Shown: positions 1 through 6,637, counted from the first letter of the stretch. The stretch: DNA of 6,944 nt from Phycisphaerae bacterium (GCA_030667885.1 DAOUVA010000236.1:1-6944); one strand, 5' to 3'. Made by a program: numbers and translations. Notes: generated by a model from the letters alone, not told the origin.

Positions 1-1473
1 GATCACGCCAGGTTCTGGTGAGGCATTGCCCCATTGGAAGTCGATGCCGGGATCAATACGAGTCAGTGTTACATTCTGGAAAGGTGATTCAGGCGGGTCT
101 GGTACACCGCCACCGTAGTTAGCATATTCACCAACGAGACCACCTCCCGGTCTTGTTGTGGTGAAGCTCCATACGTCACCCGTACTCCAGGTGGCACCAT
201 CAAACGAATCTACACGCCAGTAATAGGTCGTATTAAGTTCAAGAGTCCCCGGATCAAAAGTCAATTTTCCATCGGGGGCGGCCCCCGTAACATTTTCCAC
301 CTCTGCCCGGTCGGTACCGAAGTAAACGCCGAACAGAGCGGCGCCCCATTTGGCTGTCCAGCTAAGATCGGCATCCGTCTTGACAAACTTCATGGTGTCG
401 GCTGGAATTGGTTTGTATGCTCCGCGAGGAGGCAGAGTGAAGCTCCAAACAACACCCTTCCATGGGCTGGCCGGATTGTCCGGGTTGACCTCATCCACGC
501 GCCAGTAGTACGTTGTGCCGGGCTGAAGGCCTTCGGGAGCCGGGAAGCCCGGAAAACCGACCACCTGGAAGGTGTTCGTGGTATTACCGATAAATGTGCC
601 TTCTGCACCCTGATCCACAGCATCATAGTTAGTACCGAAGTACAGGTCGTGAGAGACGGCCCATGTTCCGGGCTGCCAGCCCAGGTTGGTCCAGTTCTGC
701 TCGATAGTCACGCCATCAGCGGGATCAGGCCCGGCTGCCAACGGGGCCGGTGGGCCTGCCATTACTTCAGCAAGCTCTGCTACAGTCAGAGCCTTTGTAT
801 AGATACGCACGTCATCGATTATTCCATCAAAGGGTCTGTTCTCTGCTCCGATGGGTTGGTTGCCGATGGCACCCTGGACCTCGGGATCGAGAGCGACAGA
901 TGTGCCACTCTTGGCGAGGGTACCGACTTCTTCTCCATTCTTGTAAATCTTCATGTCGGTGCCGTCCCACCAGATGGCCCCATGGATCCACTCACCGACT
1001 TCAAAGGTGCCGGCTTTTATCTCCGAGGTCTGCTGGCCATCATTGGTCTTTAATCGAAGTCTCAGGAACTTATCGCTGCCAATGCGGCTGGAACTGAACA
1101 TCCACATGTGGTCATTGTTTCCACCGCCGAACGCTTTGGAAACCATGCGCGGGTCCTGACCGGGTGTGTCCAGATTGTTTGCCTTGAACCAGCAGGTGAC
1201 GGTCATGGCTCCCGAGGGTATATCGAGTCCCCCGAGTGACACACGCTCGCCGCCCAGGCCGTCAAAGAGCAGACCGCTTCCGAACTTGCCTGCGACCCAC
1301 TCGGGGTCCTGGATGAATACGCCGTCGTTGCCGTTACCGCTCGAATCAACGGCAATGGTACCCGTGCCATCGTCGAATTTCCACCAGGCCAGGAGGTCCG
1401 GGTCCTGTGCCTGTGTGCAGACAGCTACCATGAGAAGTACTATTGAAGCTAATAAAACATGTGTTCGCTGCAT
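1..1473 (-). CDS. Secreted LamG / FN3-like / PA14-like protein, C-terminus cut by window edge
   Basis: The reading frame is open from ATG at 1473 down to base 1 (491 codons, no stop), so the C-terminal part lies outside the window. Residues 1-22 form a signal peptide (basic MQRTH, hydrophobic core LLASIVLLMVAV, likely cleavage after TQA). The Cys at 19 has Val at -1, so it is not a good lipobox. Residues about 27-240 are a LamG/concanavalin-like domain: it opens LLAWWKFDDGTG, then AVDSSGNGNDG, and closes FDGIIDDVRIYTKALT. Two FN3-like repeats follow (about 246-347 and 350-439), each with YFGT, TTYYWRVD and VWSFT. From 444 (GGLVGEYANYGGG ... LTRIDPGIDFQWGN) a PA14-like domain begins. The start is supported by AGGAGG at 1480-1485, six bases upstream. 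LamG and PA14 domains usually bind carbohydrate or act as adhesive modules; no catalytic domain is seen in the visible part, so a binding or structural role is inferred and an enzyme domain beyond the edge remains possible. Confidence 0.9.
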   Translation of the reverse strand, partial: MQRTHVLLASIVLLMVAVCTQAQDPDLLAWWKFDDGTGTIAVDSSGNGNDGVFIQDPEWVAGKFGSGLLFDGLGGERVSLGGLDIPSGAMTVTCWFKANNLDTPGQDPRMVSKAFGGGNNDHMWMFSSSRIGSDKFLRLRLKTNDGQQTSEIKAGTFEVGEWIHGAIWWDGTDMKIYKNGEEVGTLAKSGTSVALDPEVQGAIGNQPIGAENRPFDGIIDDVRIYTKALTVAELAEVMAGPPAPLAAGPDPADGVTIEQNWTNLGWQPGTWAVSHDLYFGTNYDAVDQGAEGTFIGNTTNTFQVVGFPGFPAPEGLQPGTTYYWRVDEVNPDNPASPWKGVVWSFTLPPRGAYKPIPADTMKFVKTDADLSWTAKWGAALFGVYFGTDRAEVENVTGAAPDGKLTFDPGTLELNTTYYWRVDSFDGATWSTGDVWSFTTTRPGGGLVGEYANYGGGVPDPPESPFQNVTLTRIDPGIDFQWGNASPEPGVI

Positions 1474-1705
1474 GATATTCCTCCTGATAAATGGATATAT
1501 TAACTACGCTTTAGCTGCTCACCAAATCAAAAAAATCTCTGGCCTGACTACGTTTAACATTGCCCGCCCGAGATAATTCATTTGTGCTCTTTGAGTTTAT
1601 CTCCTTCCTTTGAAAGCCTATGATGCCGCTAATTGAAAAGTGGACATTTGAAATAGACCATTGAAAATCCTGCTGCTTCAAGGTCAAGGATCCACATACT
1701 CTGCA
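1474..1705 (-). promoter_or_regulatory. Long 5' leader of the left LamG gene, shared motifs with second LamG leader
   Basis: This is the inferred untranslated leader between the predicted start near 1705 and the ATG at 1473. Read in the direction of transcription it contains, in order: GTGGAT (near 1691-1696), TCCACTTTTCAATT (1644-1631), a purine tract AAAGGAAGGAG (1611-1601), a small CTC-AAA-GAG hairpin (1595-1587), TTATCTCGGGCGGG (about 1577-1564) and the true ribosome binding site AGGAGG (1485-1480). The leader at 6436-6631 has the same elements in the same order. GTGGA and TCCAC can pair within this leader. No known riboswitch class was recognised; a shared cis-acting RNA or shared protein binding sites are both possible. 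Confidence 0.4.
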
Positions 1706-1811
1706 ATTCTACTTATATCAAATTAATCCCCTTCCGTCAACAAGAATCTCTCGGTTAAGTACCGAAAAGGGTGTACTTACAAAGGGGAGCCGAGTAGAAT
1801 TGGATTAAGTA
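1704..1811. repeat. Cluster of four TAAGTA sites within nested inverted repeats (candidate operator)
   Basis: The hexamer TAAGTA occurs four times in about 100 bp with alternating orientation: minus at 1710-1715, plus at 1756-1761, minus at 1774-1779, plus at 1806-1811. The two plus copies are exactly 50 bp apart, both as TTAAGTA. The middle pair forms a perfect 7-bp inverted repeat (TAAGTAC 1756-1762, GTACTTA 1773-1779) with a 10-bp spacer. An outer perfect 10-bp inverted repeat encloses it (CAATTCTACT 1704-1713, AGTAGAATTG 1793-1802), and CTCGG 1750-1754 can pair with CCGAG 1790-1794. The first site overlaps the -10 box of the minus-strand promoter and the last lies in the weak plus-strand promoter. 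This suits a dimeric regulator controlling both divergent genes; a folded RNA or a small mobile-element remnant is less likely. Confidence 0.5.
1712..1740 (-). promoter_or_regulatory. Sigma70-type promoter of the left LamG gene
   Basis: On the minus strand, TTGACG (1740-1735) and TATAAG (1717-1712) are separated by 17 bp, close to the bacterial sigma70 consensus. Transcription would start near 1705, giving a leader of about 230 nt before the ATG at 1473. The segment after the -35 box (GGAAGG) and the boxes themselves match the promoter before the other LamG gene at 6638-6667. A TAAGTA site (1710-1715) overlaps the -10 box, so a protein binding it could repress this gene. The call rests on sequence match only. 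Confidence 0.55.
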
Positions 1812-1859
1812 GAAAGGATGCGATAAATCAACTTCGAACACGTATCAGGAATCATTGAC

Positions 1860-1864
1860 AGGAG
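1860..1864 (+). promoter_or_regulatory. Ribosome binding site fixing the start of the DUF4185-like gene
   Basis: AGGAG lies seven bases before the ATG at 1872. The in-frame ATG at 1965, which would give a more ordinary signal peptide, has no such sequence upstream. This supports the longer protein with its unusual 30-residue N-terminal extension. Confidence 0.7.
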
Positions 1865-1871
1865 ATTAACT

Positions 1872-3008
1872 ATGGGACAGTGGCAACTCTCGGCCTCGGC
1901 TCTTGCCCGACCAGATAAAATAAATCATTTGCCTTTACGTTGGATTCCTGGTTCTCGTGCAGTAATGGCCTTTACTGTGTCCGTATTCCTTTCTTCTATC
2001 CTTTCAGTGACTACGGCTGCCAGTCCTCCTTATCCACCCAGCAATGTTATTAAAAATATAGTCTGGGCTCCGGTGGACACGATCACTCGCAAGGCCGCCG
2101 GCGGTGATAACTGGCCGATTACATGGGCTGATGATGATGCGATATACACCACATGGGGAGACGGCTGGGGTTTTGAGCCCAAGGTGACGAACAAGCTGAG
2201 TATGGGATTCGCCCATATCGTCGGAGAGCCCGGAAATTTTACAGGCACGAACATACGGTCTCCAGCGGAGCAACTCGGCGGGGGACGTTCCGGGCGAAAA
2301 GGCTGGGGCATTATCTCAGTCGATGGTGTGCTGTATCTCTTGATGGGACATGCTGATCGAAAAGGTGGTCAGGCCCAACTGGCATGGTCCCACGATCATG
2401 CTCGAACGTGGACCTTCGCGAACTGGAAGTTCACGCAATTCGGCCTCATGGGATTTGTTAACTACGGCAAGGATTATAAGGGAGCCCGAGACAACTACGT
2501 ATACTCCTACTCACATGACGGCCCACTGGCCGATACCCCTGCTGACCGCTTTATACTTATGCGTGTACCAAAGAAACGAATCACCGAACAAGGATCCTGG
2601 GAATTTTTTGAACGAATAGACAAAGCCGGGCACGCAGTCTGGACGAGTGACCCTAAGCGCCGAGGAGCGGTTTTCTATCACACCGACGGCTGCCTTCGGT
2701 CTGCTATGACCTATAATGCCCCATTGCGTCGTTACCTTTGGTGGCAGCATATCCCAGTACCGAAGGGCAGTGCCGACCGAGGTGACACACGCTTCGAAGG
2801 TGGCTTTGCGGTGTACGATGCGCCGGAACCGTGGGGCCCCTGGTCAACGGCTTTCTACACTGAACGCTGGGATGTTGGCCCCGGAGAACACGGCGACTTC
2901 CCAGCCAAGTGGATTAGTGAGGACGGACGCGAACTTTATCTTGTGTTCTCTGGTAACGATAGCTTTAGTGTCCGAAAGGCAACACTCGTTCTTGCGCAGG
3001 AGGACTAA
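1872..3008 (+). CDS. Exported beta-propeller-like protein, DUF4185-like (putative glycan-active)
   Basis: This is a complete 378-residue protein. Residues 1-30 form a long polar and basic stretch, then 32-50 are hydrophobic (MAFTVSVFLSSILSVTTAA), acting as a signal peptide or membrane anchor. The body shows repeated propeller-blade patterns: GGDNWPITWADDDAIYTTWG (77-96), GWGIISVDGVLYLLMG (144-159), an Asp-box-like SHDHARTW (173-180) with Ala in the usual Gly place, DNYVYSYSHDG (207-217), YNAPLRRYLWW (281-291), GGFAVYDAPEPWGPW (310-324) and a last blade WISEDGRELYLVFSGNDSFS (347-366). These recall DUF4185-type propellers, a group in which some members are endo-arabinanases (GH183), and sialidase/GH43-like folds. 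The family assignment is from memory of such motifs. Hydrolysis of a polysaccharide is an inference; catalytic residues could not be assigned. It is transcribed divergently from the LamG gene, and no clear terminator follows it. Confidence 0.85.
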   Translation: MGQWQLSASALARPDKINHLPLRWIPGSRAVMAFTVSVFLSSILSVTTAASPPYPPSNVIKNIVWAPVDTITRKAAGGDNWPITWADDDAIYTTWGDGWGFEPKVTNKLSMGFAHIVGEPGNFTGTNIRSPAEQLGGGRSGRKGWGIISVDGVLYLLMGHADRKGGQAQLAWSHDHARTWTFANWKFTQFGLMGFVNYGKDYKGARDNYVYSYSHDGPLADTPADRFILMRVPKKRITEQGSWEFFERIDKAGHAVWTSDPKRRGAVFYHTDGCLRSAMTYNAPLRRYLWWQHIPVPKGSADRGDTRFEGGFAVYDAPEPWGPWSTAFYTERWDVGPGEHGDFPAKWISEDGRELYLVFSGNDSFSVRKATLVLAQED

Positions 3009-3404
3009 CAAAATATTTCTGATCATCTTGATTATCTCCTTCCCTTTTCATGTATTCCGAGACATGCTGCTGTTAGTGATGGTCAAAAGCCATGGAATTT
3101 TGCAGGTCATGTGTTATAGGACACCGAGGCGCAGGATGAATACCTTAGTGCTCGAAAAAAAATGCAGGAGACAACATTATATGGGAAAGATAAATGTCAA
3201 CAGACAAAGTCAGTACCAGGCTGTTGACCAATCTGTACATGAGGAATTAGATCCAGGCTGGGGGCGAGTCGGCATGTTCACGATACTTATTTGAGAGTTC
3301 GTGCATAGGGCAGTTATTGGTTCTCGACGGGGCAGAAAAAATCCTTGGGAAAATTCATGTTTGGCATTACATTATAGGGAGATTAGGTTCTTAACGAAAA
3401 AACT
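3009..3404. other. Intergenic region without a supported gene (396 bp)
   Basis: No recognisable protein or RNA gene is seen on either strand. A 5-bp stem (CATGT 3049-3053, ACATG 3062-3066, 8-nt loop) lies soon after the DUF4185-like stop but has no T-tract, so it is a poor terminator. A TATAGG at 3373-3378 could be a -10 box for the E2-like gene, without a well-placed -35. Translation of the bases just before 3405 did not reveal a lipoyl or subunit-binding domain. Confidence 0.6.
3181..3294 (+). CDS. Doubtful 37-residue small ORF
   Basis: ATG at 3181 is preceded by AGGAG (3166-3170) with a 10-base gap, and the frame stays open for 37 codons to TGA at 3292-3294. The peptide begins MGKINVNRQSQYQAVDQSV, is mostly polar with a short hydrophobic C-terminus (GMFTILI), and has no signal peptide or recognised motif. 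The ribosome binding site is the only positive evidence. It may be chance, or a remnant of a decayed gene. Confidence 0.2.
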   Translation: MGKINVNRQSQYQAVDQSVHEELDPGWGRVGMFTILI

Positions 3405-4133
3405 ATGATTCAACAATCTGAAATTTCTGTAGAGGCATTTTTGGATAATCCGACAAAAAAGCATATCCGGCTGACAAGAATCCAGAAGCTCATTGGCGAC
3501 AGGATGTTAAAGTCCAAGCTGAACAAGCCCTGTTTTTATATTTGCTCGAAGGCGGATATTACCGAGCTTATGGCCATGAGGCCCAAACTTAGAAAGTCGC
3601 TGGGTGTCAAAGTAACAACGAACGCTTTCTATATTCGTGCTCTTGGTCTGGCTGTAAAAAAATATCCTCTTGCGGCGGGTAAAGTAGAGGGTGATAAAAT
3701 CAAGATTGCCGAACGCATAAATGTCGGCTTTGCGGTCAATGCTCCGCAGGGTCTTGTTGTGCCAGTGGTCAAAGATGCCGGGGAAAAGACGTTACCGGAT
3801 ATCGCCCGCGAGGAGGCGTTGCTGACTTATAAGGCACGCGATAATCAACTGACACTCGAGGAGATAGAAGGCGAGACTGTAGCGTTGAGCAATCTCGGCG
3901 CTTACGGTATAGATTGCTTTCTTGGAATTGTGCCGCCGCCCGCCAGCACTATATTGGCTGTCGGTAATGCGATTGCTACCCCGATTTATCAGGCCGAAAA
4001 TGATACAATAGCAGTGCGAAAGATAGTCAGCCTGTCTATGGCGGCCGACCATAGAGTTATGAACGAGGTATATGCGGCAGAGTTTCTAAATTTCATTACA
4101 CAAGAGCTGCAAAACCCGCAACGGCTGATTTAA
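3405..4133 (+). CDS. Stand-alone 2-oxoacid dehydrogenase E2 catalytic domain (acyltransferase-like)
   Basis: This 242-residue cytoplasmic protein matches the C-terminal catalytic domain of dihydrolipoamide acyltransferases, which move an acyl group from lipoyl-lysine to CoA and assemble as trimers. Visible landmarks are LTRIQKLIGDRMLKSK (23-38), INVGFAVNAPQGLVVPVVKD (105-124), VALSNLGAYGI (159-169) with the oxyanion-type Ser162, STILAVG (181-187) and ADHRVMNEV (214-222) with the catalytic His216. The family motif is DHRxxDG; here the Asp is Asn220 and the Gly is Glu221. Asn at this place is known in some active E2s, to my recollection including Azotobacter E2p, but Glu is unusual. The lipoyl and peripheral-subunit-binding domains are absent; the N-terminus (ISVEAFLDN) resembles the tail of the binding domain. 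In-frame stops at 3375 and 3384 exclude a simple N-terminal extension. No good ribosome binding site is near the ATG (AGGGAG at 3376-3381 is too far). No E1, E3 or lipoylation gene is adjacent. It could be a free acyltransferase or a truncated relic. Confidence 0.88.
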   Translation: MIQQSEISVEAFLDNPTKKHIRLTRIQKLIGDRMLKSKLNKPCFYICSKADITELMAMRPKLRKSLGVKVTTNAFYIRALGLAVKKYPLAAGKVEGDKIKIAERINVGFAVNAPQGLVVPVVKDAGEKTLPDIAREEALLTYKARDNQLTLEEIEGETVALSNLGAYGIDCFLGIVPPPASTILAVGNAIATPIYQAENDTIAVRKIVSLSMAADHRVMNEVYAAEFLNFITQELQNPQRLI

Positions 4134-4195
4134 AGGCAGGTGGCCTCTTCCACTATTACTGTATTGTCCTGTATGTCACGCCGAGACAAATATCA

Positions 4196-4228
4196 GGGGC
4201 CTATACCGAATCATTCGATATAAGCCCC
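4196..4228. terminator. Hairpin between convergent genes, likely bidirectional terminator
   Basis: GGGGC (4196-4200) pairs with GCCCC (4224-4228), TATA (4202-4205) with TATA (4219-4222) and CGA (4207-4209) with TCG (4215-4217), leaving two symmetric C/A mismatches and a five-base loop. It lies between the stop codons of the E2-like gene (4133) and the minus-strand LamG gene (4243), so it could end both transcripts. The T-runs on either side are short, so termination may be only partial. Confidence 0.5.
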
Positions 4229-4242
4229 CGGTTTGCTCCAAT

Positions 4243-6435
4243 TTATTCAGGGCCGTCGATGACAGGAATATCAACCGGCTCAGGCCGATACAGCCGGATG
4301 TCATCGAAGAACATTGCACCTGAACCGCCTGCTTCAAGATTGTTCTTATCACCGAAACCAATAGTAATCGTATCAACATTGGCAAGGTTCACGCCCTGGT
4401 CTGCAAATGCCTGAAGTGGAATAGTCCACTGCGTCCAGGTCTCTATCAACGCTGCATCAGGATTGTCGTGATAGACGGGCGTACCGTTGAGTGCAACATA
4501 CATCGGTTCGGGATTGTTGCTCAGCATACCAACATCCTGGTCTGTCCACTGCTCAGTAACAGTCGTGCCAGGGAAGCTTACATTGGTAAATTTGGCTTCA
4601 CACGCAATCTCAGTGTTATGGCTGGTAACTGCCAAACCGACATAGACGGGCATTTCCATCGGAACTTGCATCAAATCAAACCGCGTCCACGTCGTACCGT
4701 CCGCCGAATAATAAGACCTGATGAGCCCGCCTGCTGTGCGCTCTAATTTTACCCACTGAGGTGCGGTTATGCCTTCGGTGAATAACCTTTCAGTGACAGC
4801 CCCGGCGGCGTTACGATACTGGAACCTGACGCCGTTTTCAGTGCTTATGAAAACTGCCGCGTAGGCTGAGTCCGCATCAAGGGTATCACGAATCATCACA
4901 CCGGCTTTGGCAAATGGATCTGTGTTGTCCAGGCTCTCGACTTTTGCAATAATCCCGCTTGCGCCGTTAACTTCCTTGAAAGCGAAGTGGAACTCATCGG
5001 ATTCTGCCCATATATCTGCGCCGGCGCCGGTTACAGTGTAAGTCCCGGCCGGCTCTTCTATAAAACCGCCGACGTATGGGGGATTGCCTCTAAACCAAAG
5101 CGACAGATCTACAACACCATTGGCGGTCATGTCCCTCGCCGAGCCATTTAACGCTCTGGTTGCCTCCGAATATTTCATATTGTTGTCGTATAAGAACGGC
5201 ATGGACTGACTACCGCTGTGAACGATATCCTGTTCGGCGGCAGGAGGATCAGCATAACCAACAGTCGAACCGTTTGTCTCTATCTCCCATCCGTCTAACC
5301 ATGTTTCATATATAATATCTGGCGAATAGTCATTGTAATCCTCGAAATCGTCCACAACAACGAAGTTGACTGTCGTAAAGCTCCAAACGTTGCCTTTAAT
5401 GATTTCGGCCTCGGGCGGAGCATTGACTTCATCTACCCGCCAGTAATATGTCGTACCGAATTCGAGTGGTTCCGGGAGAATATAAGTAGTATCTTCATAA
5501 CCTTGACGGACTAACGCGTCCTGCCAATTAGTTATGCTGGCCTGGTTGACATCTTCGAAAACTGTGCCGAAGTAAACATTGTGCGTATCGGCCCTGTCTC
5601 CCGCGAGCCAGTTCAAAACCGTATCTCGCGGTACCTCTGTCGCCTCGTTGGCGGGTTCCGGCAAAGCTGCTCTAAGGCTCAGGACTTCACTGCCTGCAAT
5701 AATTATCTGAATCTCTTCCTCGCTCAGGGCACCGCCATAGATTTGCACATCATTGAGTAAGCCGATGTAAGTACGCCCGCCGCCCGCCATTTGGCCCAGA
5801 TACATATTGTTTAACGGATAGTTTCTGCTGCCTTGTTCGATCTCATGCAGCAGCGAGCCGTCCAGGTACAGCTTTACCATACCGTCTTCATTGCCCCATG
5901 TGCTTGCGACATGGTGCCATTGACTGTCATTCATTAAGATTGGATTAATTGGTACGTTCCCGGCTTCGCCCTTGTTGGGGTCGGAGTGTAAGTGAAAAAT
6001 CGGATTGTTCTGACCGTGGAATGAAAGCTCCCCACCGTCCCAGATATCACTTACGAAGGATTCGACGTGAATGTGCATTTCATTTTCCGGGCCGAATCCG
6101 CCGCCCGTAATATTGTCGCCGCCCCACCATATCGTATTGATACCTCCTGTTACCTCTGACATATTCATCCAGAATACTACCGAACCGGTGTCCGAGCGCA
6201 GCCCCATTGTGCTTGCGGGCAGGGTGACGGAAAGGCTCCCATCGAATTGCAGCGCTCCGTCTATCCAGACCGGGGTCCCTTCGATGGTGCCGTCATTGCC
6301 CTTGCCGCTCGAATCAATAGCAACGGCACCGGAAGTCTCGTCGAGCTTATAGCGTGCCAAAAGCTGGGCCGATGTATTACTTGCCAGGCTCAGTACCAAA
6401 ACAAAGCAAACCAAAAGAACCAATTTCTTACCCAT
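4243..6435 (-). CDS. Secreted LamG / FN3-like / split carbohydrate-binding protein with DUF1349-like insert
   Basis: This is a complete 730-residue protein. A signal peptide spans 1-23 (MGKK, then a Leu/Val core, cleavage after TSA). A LamG/concanavalin-like domain covers 24-247 (LLARYKLDETSG, IDSSGKGNDG, WHHVASTW, LYLDGSLLHEI, IGLLNDVQIYGGALSEEE). An FN3-like repeat spans 255-357 (HNVYFGT, TTYYWRVDEVNAPPE, VWSFTTV). A beta-jelly-roll-like module starts VVDDFEDYND (360-369) with TVGYADPPAAEQDIVHSGSQ (391-410) and YSEATRALNGSA, is interrupted near 455, and resumes at 625-716 (EQWTDQDVGM, WTQWTIPLQAFADQGVNL, IGFGDKNN, MFFDDIRLYRP). Between these lies a DUF1349-like concanavalin fold (about 460-622: GADIWAESDEFHFAFKEV, AKAGVMIRDTLD, WVKLERT, YVGLAVTSHN). 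No PEP-CTERM-type or membrane anchor follows. AAGGAGGA ends six bases before the ATG. Carbohydrate binding is inferred from the domains; no catalytic module is seen. Confidence 0.93.
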   Translation of the reverse strand: MGKKLVLLVCFVLVLSLASNTSAQLLARYKLDETSGAVAIDSSGKGNDGTIEGTPVWIDGALQFDGSLSVTLPASTMGLRSDTGSVVFWMNMSEVTGGINTIWWGGDNITGGGFGPENEMHIHVESFVSDIWDGGELSFHGQNNPIFHLHSDPNKGEAGNVPINPILMNDSQWHHVASTWGNEDGMVKLYLDGSLLHEIEQGSRNYPLNNMYLGQMAGGGRTYIGLLNDVQIYGGALSEEEIQIIIAGSEVLSLRAALPEPANEATEVPRDTVLNWLAGDRADTHNVYFGTVFEDVNQASITNWQDALVRQGYEDTTYILPEPLEFGTTYYWRVDEVNAPPEAEIIKGNVWSFTTVNFVVVDDFEDYNDYSPDIIYETWLDGWEIETNGSTVGYADPPAAEQDIVHSGSQSMPFLYDNNMKYSEATRALNGSARDMTANGVVDLSLWFRGNPPYVGGFIEEPAGTYTVTGAGADIWAESDEFHFAFKEVNGASGIIAKVESLDNTDPFAKAGVMIRDTLDADSAYAAVFISTENGVRFQYRNAAGAVTERLFTEGITAPQWVKLERTAGGLIRSYYSADGTTWTRFDLMQVPMEMPVYVGLAVTSHNTEIACEAKFTNVSFPGTTVTEQWTDQDVGMLSNNPEPMYVALNGTPVYHDNPDAALIETWTQWTIPLQAFADQGVNLANVDTITIGFGDKNNLEAGGSGAMFFDDIRLYRPEPVDIPVIDGPE

Positions 6436-6631
6436 AATAATCCTCCTTCATATAAAAATAATTGCAGCGATTTTGACCTTTAGCATATTTCAACCACATC
6501 CGGCCGGGATATTTCTTTGTGATTTGTCACTGCCTCCTTTCATCCTTGGCCCAAAATGGATGGTCAATTAAAGTGGAAACCCTAAACTATTGATATTTCG
6601 TTTATCAGAAAACCAAATATCCACAGAGCTT
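6436..6631 (-). promoter_or_regulatory. Long 5' leader of the second LamG gene
   Basis: This is the inferred leader of about 196 nt from a start near 6631 to the ATG at 6435. In the direction of transcription it has TGTGGATA (about 6625-6618), TCCACTTTAATT (6577-6566), AAAGGAGG (6540-6533), a perfect small hairpin GTGA-CAAA-TCAC (6530-6519), ATATCCCGGCCGG (about 6513-6501) and the true ribosome binding site (6448-6442). The order matches the other LamG leader at 1474-1705. The second AAAGGAGG sits about 100 nt before the start codon and serves no visible ORF of useful size. Confidence 0.4.
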
Positions 6632-6637
6632 ACTATT

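Larger units (their letters stand above)
1474..1871. other. Divergent intergenic region (398 bp)
   Basis: No gene is supported here. It carries the promoter and leader of the minus-strand LamG gene, a cluster of TAAGTA sites and inverted repeats at 1704-1811, and the upstream region of the plus-strand DUF4185-like gene. The best plus-strand promoter candidate is weak: TTGGAT (1800-1805), a 16-bp gap and GATAAA (1822-1827), which would overlap the last TAAGTA site and give a leader of about 40 nt. Confidence 0.7.

Noticed and set aside
1395..1473. Lipoprotein signal in the left LamG protein (Cys19)
   Set aside because: The residue before Cys is Val, not Gly, Ala or Ser, and a standard signal-peptidase I site follows.
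649..1576. Several open plus-strand frames opposite the left LamG gene
   Set aside because: They lie antisense to a frame with a signal peptide and clear LamG/FN3 motifs; their translations are rich in Arg, Pro, Ser and Cys with no recognisable domain.
1704..1802. Inverted-repeat block as a small transposable element
   Set aside because: No flanking target duplication or second copy is visible in the window; overlap with promoter boxes fits an operator better.
2716..3294. A 192-codon plus-strand frame overlapping the end of the DUF4185-like gene
   Set aside because: Its first half is out of frame inside the propeller gene's conserved last blades and shows no family motif; only the separate start at 3181 has a ribosome binding site.
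3345..3378. Promoter TTGGGA / TATAGG before the E2-like gene
   Set aside because: The spacing of 22 bp is too long and no better -35 box is present at 16-18 bp.
4243..4330. PEP-CTERM or other sorting signal at the LamG protein C-terminus
   Set aside because: The protein ends RPEPVDIPVIDGPE with no hydrophobic helix or basic tail, so it is read as freely secreted.
6479..6530. Upstream ORF of 16 codons starting GTG in the second LamG leader after AAAGGAGG
   Set aside because: The gap between GGAGG and GTG is only two bases, too short for normal initiation, and the other leader has no equivalent ORF at a usable distance.
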